Shown here piece after piece: positions 1 to 6,961 of a DNA stretch of 10,409 nucleotides. A program made the position numbers and the translations under genes. Source of the DNA: Chloroflexota bacterium (lineage in GTDB: Bacteria > Chloroflexota > Dormibacteria > Dormibacterales > Dormibacteraceae); assembly GCA_005879675.1 (NCBI GenBank), contig VBJE01000077.1:1-10409 (forward strand). Reading direction: 5' to 3'. The notes below the pieces were generated by a model that had not been told where the DNA came from, did not search any database, and saw only the letters and a list, made by a program, of their open reading frames with translations. Numbering within the stretch: the stretch's first letter is position 1; each line of letters begins with the position of its first letter.

Positions 1-2221
1 CTTTCTGCACCGCCTCGGCGACCGGCTTCAGCTCCGCGTGGACCGCGCGCAGCTCGGCCACCGTGCCGGCGAGCGGGATCATGATCTCCGGCCGCGCGTC
101 GACCTTGCGCTTGCGCAGGTTGCAGGCCGCCTCCATGATCGCCCGCACCTGCATGCGCGTGATCTCGGGATAGAGGATCGAAAGCCGCACGCCTCGCAAA
201 CCCAGCATCGGGTTGGCCTCGTGCAGCTCCTCGACTCGAGCCAGGACCTTCTCCCGCTCCGCAAGGAGCGGCGGGTTCTCGCCCGTGTCCTTGAGGTGCG
301 TCGTCTCGCGGATCAGCTCCTCGAGGCTCGGCAGGAACTCGTGCAGCGGCGGGTCGATGAGCCGGATGATCACCGGCAGGCCGGCCATCTCCTTGAAGAT
401 GCCCTCGAAGTCGCCGCGCTGGATGGGAAGCAGCCTGGCGAGCTCTTTCTCGCGCTCCTTGGTGGTGGTGGCCATGATCATCGCCTGCACGATCGGGAGT
501 CTCTCCTGCTCCATGAACATGTGCTCCGTCCGGCACAGGCCCACGCCCTGGGCGCCGTTCTCGCGCGCCTTGGCCGCGTCGCGCGGATAGTCGGCGTTCG
601 CCCACACCTCCAGGCGCCGCAGGTCGTCCGCCCAGCGCAGGATCGCGCTCGCGGCCGGGTGCTGGTTCAGGGAGCGAGCCTCGATCGTCGGGACGTTGCC
701 GACGTACACCTCGCCCGTCGTGCCGTCGATCGTGATCTGGTCGCCTTCCTTGATCGTCGTCCCGTTGGCGGAGAACCTGCGCTGGCGCACGTCCACGTCG
801 ATCGAGCTCGCGCCGACCACGCACGGCCGGCCCATGCCCCGCGCGACAAGCGCCGCGTGCGACGCGGTGCCGCCCGTCTGGGTGAGGATGCCCTTCGCCT
901 CGACCATGCCGTGCACGTCGTTCGGGTTCGTCTCCACGCGGACGAGGATCACGGCCTTCCCCTGCTTGCCCCACTCGACCGCCGTGTCGGCGTCGAACAC
1001 GGCGCCGCCGCTCGCTGCGCCCGGTGACGCCGGCACGCCCTTCGCCAGCGGCGAGACCTTGGCCGCGGGATCGACGCGCGGAAACAGCAGCTGCTCGAGC
1101 TGGCGCGGCTCGATGCGCGCTACCGCCTCGGTCTTCGTGATTAGGCGCTCCTTGACCATGTCCACGGCGATGTTCACCGCCGCCTCGCCCGTGCGTTTGG
1201 CGGAGCGCGTCTGCAGCATCCACAGCTTGCCGCGCTCGATAGTGAACTCGAGGTCCTGCACGTCCTTGTAGTGCTTCTCGAGCTGCCGCGCGTAGCGCTC
1301 GAACTGCGCGTACACCTTCGGCATGTGCTTCTTGAGCGCGCTGATCGGCTCGGTGTCGCGCACGCCGGCCACCACGTCCTCGCCCTGTGCGTTCGAGAGG
1401 TAATCGCCGTAGAGCTCCCTGGCGCCTGTGATCGGGTTGCGCGTGAACGCGACGCCGGTGCCCGACGTCCCGCCCATGTTGCCGAACACCATCATCTGCA
1501 CGTTGACCGCGGTGCCGAGGTCGTCGGGGATGCGCTCCATTCGCCGGTACGTCTTGGCGCGGTCGGTGTTCCACGACCTGAAGACCGCGTCGATCGCCTC
1601 GCGCAGCTGCTCGATCGGGTCGGTCTGAAAGGCGCTCCGGGTCTCTTCCTTATATGTGGCGAGGAACCTGGCCACCAGGGGGCGCAGGTCGGAGGGCTTG
1701 AGCTCGGGGTCGGTCTTGACCGCCGCTCGCTGCTTCGCCTCCTGCAGCGCGTGCTCGAACTTCTCGCCGTCGATGCCCTTGACCGTCTTGCCGAACATCT
1801 GGATGAACCGCCGGTACGCGTCGAGCGCGAACCGCTCGTCCTTGGTCAGAGCCGCAAGGCCTGCCGCGGTCTCCTCGTTGAGGCCGAGGTTGAGGACCGT
1901 GTCCATCATCCCGGGCATCGAGAACTTGGCGCCCGAGCGCACGCTCACCAGCAGGGGGTCCTTCGGGTTGCCGAATTTCTTGCCCGCCTTGCGCTCGAGG
2001 ACCTTGAGCGCGGGGAGCACCTGCTCCCACAGGCCCTTGGGGAACTTGCCGCCGCTCGCGTAGTACGCGCGGCATGCCTCAGTCGTGATCGTGAAGCCGG
2101 GCGGCACCGGCATCCCGGCCTTGGTCATCTCCGCGGCGCCGGCGCCCTTGCCCCCGAGAAGGTCCCGCATTTTGGCCGAGCCTTCGGAGAAGTGATAGAC
2201 CCACTTGCGGGATTGGGGCAT
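1..2221 (-). CDS. ppdK: Pyruvate, phosphate dikinase (partial, C-terminus beyond left edge)
   Basis: This cytoplasmic enzyme interconverts pyruvate + ATP + phosphate with PEP + AMP + diphosphate, working in gluconeogenesis or PPi-dependent glycolysis. The frame is open from ATG at 2221 to the left edge, giving 740 complete codons; the family is about 870-900 aa. The N-terminal ATP-grasp part shows GGKGAGAAEM (residues 23-32), SVRSGAKFSMPGMMDT (93-108) and LQTRSAKRTG (336-345). The phosphohistidine domain has TGGTASHAALVARGMG, with the phosphorylated His at residue 455, the same number as in the Clostridium symbiosum enzyme. The PEP/pyruvate barrel begins with GLCRTEHMF and IDPPLHEFLP, then EIMIPLAG near residue 712. 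The TMIE and GTND motifs and the catalytic cysteine loop should lie off the window. The residue two before His455 is Ala, where Thr is the usual regulatory site. The start is supported by the WVYHFSEG-type N-terminus. Identity is firm. Confidence 0.97.
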   Translation of the reverse strand, partial: MPQSRKWVYHFSEGSAKMRDLLGGKGAGAAEMTKAGMPVPPGFTITTEACRAYYASGGKFPKGLWEQVLPALKVLERKAGKKFGNPKDPLLVSVRSGAKFSMPGMMDTVLNLGLNEETAAGLAALTKDERFALDAYRRFIQMFGKTVKGIDGEKFEHALQEAKQRAAVKTDPELKPSDLRPLVARFLATYKEETRSAFQTDPIEQLREAIDAVFRSWNTDRAKTYRRMERIPDDLGTAVNVQMMVFGNMGGTSGTGVAFTRNPITGARELYGDYLSNAQGEDVVAGVRDTEPISALKKHMPKVYAQFERYARQLEKHYKDVQDLEFTIERGKLWMLQTRSAKRTGEAAVNIAVDMVKERLITKTEAVARIEPRQLEQLLFPRVDPAAKVSPLAKGVPASPGAASGGAVFDADTAVEWGKQGKAVILVRVETNPNDVHGMVEAKGILTQTGGTASHAALVARGMGRPCVVGASSIDVDVRQRRFSANGTTIKEGDQITIDGTTGEVYVGNVPTIEARSLNQHPAASAILRWADDLRRLEVWANADYPRDAAKARENGAQGVGLCRTEHMFMEQERLPIVQAMIMATTTKEREKELARLLPIQRGDFEGIFKEMAGLPVIIRLIDPPLHEFLPSLEELIRETTHLKDTGENPPLLAEREKVLARVEELHEANPMLGLRGVRLSILYPEITRMQVRAIMEAACNLRKRKVDARPEIMIPLAGTVAELRAVHAELKPVAEAVQK

Positions 2222-2225
2222 GGAG

Positions 2226-2236
2226 ATGCTATTTTC
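2226..2236. promoter_or_regulatory. AT-rich island, possible bidirectional promoter between ppdK and the plus-strand unit
   Basis: The only AT-rich patch between the two divergent genes is GCTATTTT and its neighbours. On the plus strand TGCTATTTT (2227-2235) resembles an extended -10 box and would place a transcript start just before ATG 2247. On the minus strand the same bases read AAAATAGCAT, ending four bases before the ppdK ATG at 2221. If used, ppdK mRNA would be leaderless or nearly so. I see no convincing -35 boxes, so this is inference from composition and spacing only. Confidence 0.25.
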
Positions 2237-2246
2237 CCATGCCGGG

Positions 2247-2864
2247 ATGGAGGACCTCGGCGCCGCGACAGAAGATCAGGTCATCCTCGCGTGGCTGCAG
2301 GCCGAGATCGAGTCCCCGGACTTCCAGGCCTACATCGTCGGCAACCCGCCGCAACCCGCCAACCTGTCGCTGGCGCTGAAGGCCGCGCGGTCGCCGGACC
2401 TGCGCGACCAGGCGCAGAACGACCTGCGCCGGCAGATCATCACCTCGATCTACGGCTTCGGCCAGGGCAAGGGCAGCTTCGAGGGCCTGGCGAACGAGAT
2501 CGCCTGGCGGCGCGTCAAGCTGACCACCGACGAGGTCGCCGAGATGCTCTACGCGCGCCATGAAGGCGCCTGGCAGCTGCTCTCGCCGGTGACGCGCAAG
2601 GTCGCCGAGGGAGCGACGAACATCGGCCACGTCTTCACGGGCGACGGAACCAACATGGTCGTGCTCTCGCTCGCGTCAGGGATATGCCACTCGGACAAGA
2701 AGGTGCCGGAGGTCATCGCCCTGAAGCGTCCCGACGGGCGCCTGGTCATCCTCGAGGGGCACGCGCGCGCGACCGCGATCGTGCTCGAGGCGCATCGCTT
2801 TCCGCACGGGGTGCAGGCGTACGTCGGCGACGGGCCGAGCGTCGCGGGTTGGGCCTACCTGTGA
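2247..2864 (+). CDS. Hypothetical protein with ParB/sulfiredoxin-like EGHxR motif
   Basis: A 205-aa protein from ATG 2247; in-frame starts also exist at ATG 2226, ATG 2220 and TTG 2205. I prefer 2247 because the upstream ones overlap or abut the ppdK start codon on the other strand; no candidate has a strong ribosome-binding site. I do not recognise the family with confidence. The first half is helical and polar. The C-terminal third holds VPEVIALKRPDGRLVILEGH followed by ARATA (Glu170, Gly171, His172, Arg174). This resembles the strand-loop-helix in which ParB/sulfiredoxin-fold proteins bind nucleotide (consensus near DGHHRxxA). That likeness is by eye and covers only one motif. There is no signal peptide or membrane segment. 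The TGA stop overlaps the GTG start of the next gene by four bases (GTGA), so the two are probably translated together. Confidence 0.72.
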   Translation: MEDLGAATEDQVILAWLQAEIESPDFQAYIVGNPPQPANLSLALKAARSPDLRDQAQNDLRRQIITSIYGFGQGKGSFEGLANEIAWRRVKLTTDEVAEMLYARHEGAWQLLSPVTRKVAEGATNIGHVFTGDGTNMVVLSLASGICHSDKKVPEVIALKRPDGRLVILEGHARATAIVLEAHRFPHGVQAYVGDGPSVAGWAYL

Positions 2865-3631
2865 CCCAGCCGCGCGAGATCCGGCGCTATGGCTGGATCC
2901 CCGACCAGCCCGACGAGCGCGACCACCTCTACGCCGCGCCGCCGCAGTTCATGTTCGAGCTCCCGGCTTCCGCGGACCTGCGCCCGAAATGCCCGCCCGT
3001 CTACGACCAGGGCACCCTCGGCAGCTGCACCGCCAACGCCATCGCGGGCGCGATCGAGTTCGACCGTCTGAAGCAGCGCCTCCCCGACTTCGTGCCCTCC
3101 CGGCTGTTCATCTACTACAACGAGCGCCTCATCGAGGGCACCGTGCCCATCGACAGCGGCGCCATGATCCGTGACGGCATCAAGTCGGTCGCCAGCGACG
3201 GGGTTTGTCCGGAGCCGGAGTGGCCATACGACATCGCGAAGTTCGCGCGCCGGCCGCCGGCGACGTGCTATCGCGACGCCAAGCTCGACCGCGCCGTCTC
3301 CTACCAGCGCCTCGCGCCGGACCTCAACCAGATGAGGGGATGCATCGCGTCCGGATACCCGTTCATCTTCGGCTTCACGGTGTACGAGAGCTTCGAGACC
3401 GACGCGGTGCGCAAGACGGGCCACGCGCCGATGCCTCGGGTCGGGGAGCGCGCGGTCGGTGGCCACGCGGTGATGGCCGTCGGCTACGACGAGGCGCGCC
3501 AGTGGTTCACGGTCCGCAACTCGTGGGGCGCGGGCTGGGGTCTGAAGGGCTACTTCACCATGCCGTACGCCTACCTGCTGCAGCCGGGCCTGTCGCAGGA
3601 CTTCTGGACGATCCGCCTGGTCGGAAAGTGA
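2861..3631 (+). CDS. Papain-family (C1) cysteine peptidase
   Basis: A predicted 256-aa peptidase of the papain (C1) fold, hydrolysing peptide bonds through a Cys-His-Asn set. All key residues are visible: oxyanion Gln50 and nucleophile Cys56 in YDQGTLGSCTANA, His202 in GGHAVMAVGYD, and Asn220 in VRNSWGAGWG. The N-terminus YGWIPDQPDERD is a segment I know from compact bacterial C1 peptidases, which lack the long inhibitory propeptide of plant and animal enzymes. No signal peptide or transmembrane segment is seen, so the enzyme is likely cytoplasmic unless exported by another route. I place the start at GTG 2861, within the GTGA overlap with the upstream gene; longer reading upstream would run through that gene in another frame and its product does not look like C1 sequence. 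Substrate is unknown. Coupling to the EGHxR protein suggests a shared role, possibly processing or regulation of a partner; that is inference. Confidence 0.93.
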   Translation: MTQPREIRRYGWIPDQPDERDHLYAAPPQFMFELPASADLRPKCPPVYDQGTLGSCTANAIAGAIEFDRLKQRLPDFVPSRLFIYYNERLIEGTVPIDSGAMIRDGIKSVASDGVCPEPEWPYDIAKFARRPPATCYRDAKLDRAVSYQRLAPDLNQMRGCIASGYPFIFGFTVYESFETDAVRKTGHAPMPRVGERAVGGHAVMAVGYDEARQWFTVRNSWGAGWGLKGYFTMPYAYLLQPGLSQDFWTIRLVGK

Positions 3632-3636
3632 TTTCT

Positions 3637-3672
3637 CCCTCTCCCCATCGGGGAGAGGGCTGGGGAGAGGGG
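3637..3672. repeat. Intergenic palindrome with repeated right arm (REP-like), between convergent genes
   Basis: A perfect 10-bp stem, CCCTCTCCCC (3637-3646) and GGGGAGAGGG (3650-3659), closes on a three-base ATC loop. The right arm occurs again as a direct copy at 3662-3671, so the left arm could pair with either. It fills most of the 50-base gap between the stop of the plus-strand peptidase gene and the stop of the minus-strand VWA gene. Very similar CCCTCTCCCC/GGGGAGAGGG palindromes are common as dispersed intergenic repeats in GC-rich bacteria, from general knowledge. It may end transcription in both directions, but no T-run follows on either strand, so a canonical intrinsic terminator is not shown. 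Confidence 0.7.
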
Positions 3673-3681
3673 CTTAAGTTG

Positions 3682-4809
3682 TCACACCAGCTCGTGGCTG
3701 GCCGCCCACTGCCGCAGGTCCCTGCCACTCAGCGCCGCCGCCATCAGCTCCGGGAACAGGTCGGGCGTGCACGCAAACGCCGGAGCCCCGAGCTCGCTCA
3801 CCGCGGCGGCGTTGTCGTGGTCATACGAAGGCTTGCCCGAATCGGACAGGGCCAGCAGGACCACGAGCTTGACCCCCGACCCGACCAGCGCCCCCACGCG
3901 CTGCAGCAGCTTCTCGCGCACGCCACCCTCGATGAGGTCGCTGATGAGGATCATCACCGTGTCCTGCGGCCGCGTCACCAGGCCCTGGCAGTACTCGAGC
4001 GCGCGGCCGATGTCGGTGCCGCCGCCCAGCTGGACGCCGAACAGCAGCTCGACCGGGTCGTGCAGCTGCTCTGTCATGTCGACCACCGACGTGTCGAACA
4101 CGACCAGCCGCGTGCGGATCGACGGCACGCTCGCCATCACCGCCCCGAAGATGCCCGAGTAAACGACCGATGCCGCCATCGAGCCGCTCTGGTCGAGCGC
4201 GAGGATCACGTCCTTGAGCGCTGCCCGCTTGCGGCCGTAGCCGACCAACCTCTCGGGCACGACCGTGTGGTACTCGGGCTGGTAGTTGTGCAGGTTCGCG
4301 CGGATAGTGCGGTTCCAGTTGATCTCGGTCAGGCGCGGGTGCCGGTTGCGAATCGACCGGTTGAGGCTTCCCCGGATCGCCTGCCGCAGCTGGTTGGCGA
4401 GCCTGCGCTGGATGTCCTCGACCACCTTGCGCACCACCTGGCGCGCGGTGTCGCGCGTGCGGCTCGGGATCACCGAGGAAAGGGAGATCAACGTCGACAC
4501 GAGGTGGACGTCGGGCTCGACCTGGTTCAGCAGCTCGGGCTCGAGCAGCATCTGCCGGAGGTTCAGTCTTTCCATCGCGTCCTTCTGCATCACCTTCACG
4601 ACCGAAGTCGGGAAGAACGTCCGGATGTCTCCCAGCCAGCGCGCGATCTGCGGGCTGGACCCGCCCAGGCCCGCCGACCGCTCGGAGTCATAGAGAGCAG
4701 AAAGCGCCTGGTCGACCTCGGCGTCCTGGCCGCGGAGCTGGATGCCGGTCCCGTCGGCCTCCTCGCCACCGAGCACCAGTCGCCAACGGCGGAGCCGCTC
4801 GTCAGCCAT
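3682..4809 (-). CDS. VWA domain protein (CoxE-like, MoxR-associated)
   Basis: A 375-aa protein, last gene of the five-gene operon. The N-terminal half (about 1-195) is helical and polar, starting ERLRRWRLVLGG. The C-terminal half is a von Willebrand A domain with a complete MIDAS metal site: Asp206, Ser208 and Ser210 in LDQSGSM, Thr265 in GGGTDIG, and Asp291 in ISDLIEGG. VWA domains with intact MIDAS bind Mg2+ and dock to protein ligands; in the MoxR/CoxD-CoxE type of pair they act as adaptor for the AAA+ ATPase. That partner is encoded two genes upstream. The start ATG 4809 overlaps the DUF5682 stop by eight bases (ATGGCTGA) and has a GGGAG ribosome-binding site six bases before it (4816-4820). 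The frame is open further upstream to 5046, but that extension lies inside the preceding gene and is Arg/Ser/Cys-rich shadow sequence. No signal peptide or membrane segment is seen, so it is probably cytoplasmic. Confidence 0.93.
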   Translation of the reverse strand: MADERLRRWRLVLGGEEADGTGIQLRGQDAEVDQALSALYDSERSAGLGGSSPQIARWLGDIRTFFPTSVVKVMQKDAMERLNLRQMLLEPELLNQVEPDVHLVSTLISLSSVIPSRTRDTARQVVRKVVEDIQRRLANQLRQAIRGSLNRSIRNRHPRLTEINWNRTIRANLHNYQPEYHTVVPERLVGYGRKRAALKDVILALDQSGSMAASVVYSGIFGAVMASVPSIRTRLVVFDTSVVDMTEQLHDPVELLFGVQLGGGTDIGRALEYCQGLVTRPQDTVMILISDLIEGGVREKLLQRVGALVGSGVKLVVLLALSDSGKPSYDHDNAAAVSELGAPAFACTPDLFPELMAAALSGRDLRQWAASHELV

Positions 4810-6961
4810 CGATGTCTCCCAGCAAGGCGCGCAGCACCGGCTCCACCATGGCGGCGCGCTCGAGGTCGATGTCCTCGCCGTCGTCGGCGGCGGTCCGCAC
4901 CGCGCCCCTCGCGGCGCGCTCGCCGATCTGTCGGCGCTCGCCTGCGGGAAACGTCGCGAATGTGCGGCGCAGGAGCGGCAGCAGGACCATGAAATCCTCG
5001 GCGCGGATCGATGCCAGCCAGCCGTCCAGCACCTGCCACAGCTCATCGTTGGTCAGCAGGACCAGGCCGCTGCCCTCGAGAAATCCCTCGACCCACGCGC
5101 CCGCCTGCGTGGGGTCGGCGCCTCGTGAGAGCGCGAGGCCCAGGCGCCGGGAGCATTCGGCCACCGCGAGCCTGGACGCGTCGAGGAGCAGCCTGCACGC
5201 CCGGCCCACGACCAGTCCATGACGGTTGGCGCGCACGCCAAGGCTCTCCAGCGCCGCCCGCCACTGCTCGAGCCATCCTTCGTTGCCGATGACCGCCAGC
5301 GCGCGGTTGACGTCGAGGATCAGCCCGGCGATGTCTCTTGCCGTGTCGTCGTCGACGTCGCGCGTGCCCGCGACCAGCCCGTCGGCGACGCGGTTCACGA
5401 GGCCGGCGATGACCGACGTGAGCAGGTCGGCGTCCGTCTTGCGGACGCTGCCGTAGCGAAGGGTGGACGCGAGCGGCGCCAGCGCGCCCATCATCTGCGC
5501 GAGGTCGGTCGTAAGCGCCGCCCGCTCCCGCAGCCGCTCGATCACCGCTTCCGCCGCCTCCGCCAGCCTGGCGGTGGCCGCCTCGACGACCGTGTTGCCC
5601 CACACCCCGGCCTCGATCACGGCCAGCGCGAACTCGGGCCGCCACTGCAGCTTCCAGATCTCGTGGAATGTCCCCTTGGCGCCGCTCCCTCGCTGCAACA
5701 CTCCCCACGGAATATTCAGGAGGAGTAGCCGGTGCAGCAGGTGGCTCACCGCGAGACGCCCCGGGTTGCGGAGGTCGAGGTCGACCACCCGCTCCAGCGG
5801 CTCCGCCTTCAGGCGCAGCGAGCGCTGCTGATGCTCGAGGTCGCGCTGGAGCGGGACCGCGGGCGCGCCCGGCGGCAGCTCGCCCAGCTCGTCGCCGATG
5901 ATCAGGCGCTCGCGGATGAGCTGGACGGGGATGTCGGAGCCGAAGCAGATCGACGCCTGCACCGCCTCCGTGACGTCCTCCAGCGTGGGCGATGCCCGGC
6001 CGCGCATGGCGCTCAGCGTCTCCGCGAGCCGCATCGCCTCGATCGCCTGCGCGGGCGAGGCGTCGAGGTCCTGGTCGCGCATCAGGCGGACCACGCGCGT
6101 CATCCACACCGGCAGCGGGTCCTCCGCGTGCGTCCAGAGGTGGTTGTACCAACCGGGCGACTCGACGCCGGCGCCGTACCCGCTCTCCAGCGCCAGCCGG
6201 CCGTGCGTCCACGGGATCCAGGTCGCCTCGACCTTGACCGCCTTCAGCCCGCGAAGGATGGCGGCGTCCGTCGAGGCCGACGGCATCTTCTGCAGCGCGG
6301 GCGCGTGCCACGCGCCGCAGACGACGGCGACGTTCTGCCGTCCCTCGCGCACCGCGACGCGGATCGCCTGCCGCATGTGCGCCTCGCGCCGCGCCTCCCA
6401 GTCGCCGGGCGGCTTCCACGCCTCACGCAGCGCGCCCATCGCCTCCGCGATGCCTTCGAAGACGCCTTCGCTCGAGCCGCGCTGCTCGACCATCCGCTCC
6501 CACCAGCGCTCCGGGTCCGGGTCGCCCGCGGCCTCGGCGAGCCAGCGCACGGGATCGCCGGGCAGGCCGTCGCGGGCGGCGGCCGGTATGGCTCCGCCCT
6601 CGGATTCAGCCTTCTCGGTTTCTCCATCGTCCTTTTCGTCTTCCTGGCCGAGGCGCAGCGCCATCGGCAGGTCGATGAACCGCGCCGGCACGCCCGCCTC
6701 GGCCGCGTAGCGCAGCGCCTGCCACTCCGGCGAGAAGGCCGCGAAGGGGTAGTAGACCGCCTTGCGCGGATGCTCGACGTCGAAGATGAGGATCGCGACC
6801 GGCGGCTTGAGCCCCGCGTCGGCGGCCATGCCGATGAGGTGGTCGGCGTCCGGCGGGCCTTCGATGAGAACGGCGTCCGGCTGCAGCTTGCGCAGCGACG
6901 CGAGCATCGAGCGCGCCGAGCCCGGCCCGTGGTGGCGGATGCCGAAGACGTGGACTGTCAA
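4802..6961 (-). CDS. DUF5682-like protein; N-terminal predicted TIKI/TraB/EreA-like hydrolase domain
   Basis: A 719-aa protein that I recognise as DUF5682-like from its start, VHVFGIRHHGPGSAR. The N-terminal region has three spaced motifs: GIRH (Gly7-His10) followed by His11-Gly-Pro, IEGP with Glu34, and CGAWHAPAL with Gly216-x-x-His219. Two GxxH motifs plus an early Glu are the hallmark of the TIKI/TraB/EreA/ChaN superfamily of predicted metal-dependent hydrolases, so I infer an enzyme; no substrate is known. Residues 105-122 form an acidic Glu/Asp/Lys-rich linker. The remaining 450 residues or so look all-helical and have no motif I can name. The start is TTG 6961, inside a TTGA overlap with the ATPase stop; no Shine-Dalgarno is visible, so translation probably depends on re-initiation. 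A later start is unlikely because it would remove the GIRHHGPG motif. The gene overlaps the VWA gene downstream by eight bases. Confidence 0.9.
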   Translation of the reverse strand: MTVHVFGIRHHGPGSARSMLASLRKLQPDAVLIEGPPDADHLIGMAADAGLKPPVAILIFDVEHPRKAVYYPFAAFSPEWQALRYAAEAGVPARFIDLPMALRLGQEDEKDDGETEKAESEGGAIPAAARDGLPGDPVRWLAEAAGDPDPERWWERMVEQRGSSEGVFEGIAEAMGALREAWKPPGDWEARREAHMRQAIRVAVREGRQNVAVVCGAWHAPALQKMPSASTDAAILRGLKAVKVEATWIPWTHGRLALESGYGAGVESPGWYNHLWTHAEDPLPVWMTRVVRLMRDQDLDASPAQAIEAMRLAETLSAMRGRASPTLEDVTEAVQASICFGSDIPVQLIRERLIIGDELGELPPGAPAVPLQRDLEHQQRSLRLKAEPLERVVDLDLRNPGRLAVSHLLHRLLLLNIPWGVLQRGSGAKGTFHEIWKLQWRPEFALAVIEAGVWGNTVVEAATARLAEAAEAVIERLRERAALTTDLAQMMGALAPLASTLRYGSVRKTDADLLTSVIAGLVNRVADGLVAGTRDVDDDTARDIAGLILDVNRALAVIGNEGWLEQWRAALESLGVRANRHGLVVGRACRLLLDASRLAVAECSRRLGLALSRGADPTQAGAWVEGFLEGSGLVLLTNDELWQVLDGWLASIRAEDFMVLLPLLRRTFATFPAGERRQIGERAARGAVRTAADDGEDIDLERAAMVEPVLRALLGDIDG

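Noticed and set aside
38..2563. Long open frames on the plus strand opposite ppdK (38-1027, 1271-2563)
   Set aside because: Their products are rich in Arg, Ala, His and Leu with no recognisable motif. They lie antisense to a clear PPDK reading frame; such shadows are common at high GC.
2684..2860. N-terminal extension of the C1 peptidase from 2684
   Set aside because: It overlaps the preceding gene in another frame with Arg-rich sequence. The GTG at 2861 fits the GTGA coupling and the YGWIPDQPDERD start.
3632..3681. Intrinsic (Rho-independent) terminator between the convergent genes
   Set aside because: The stem is good, but no T-run follows it on either strand, so only a palindromic repeat with possible terminator activity is claimed.
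3205..4992. 595-codon plus-strand open frame spanning the peptidase end, the intergenic gap and the VWA gene
   Set aside because: It crosses the palindrome and two well-supported genes in another frame or strand. The translation is Arg/His/Pro-rich with no domain.
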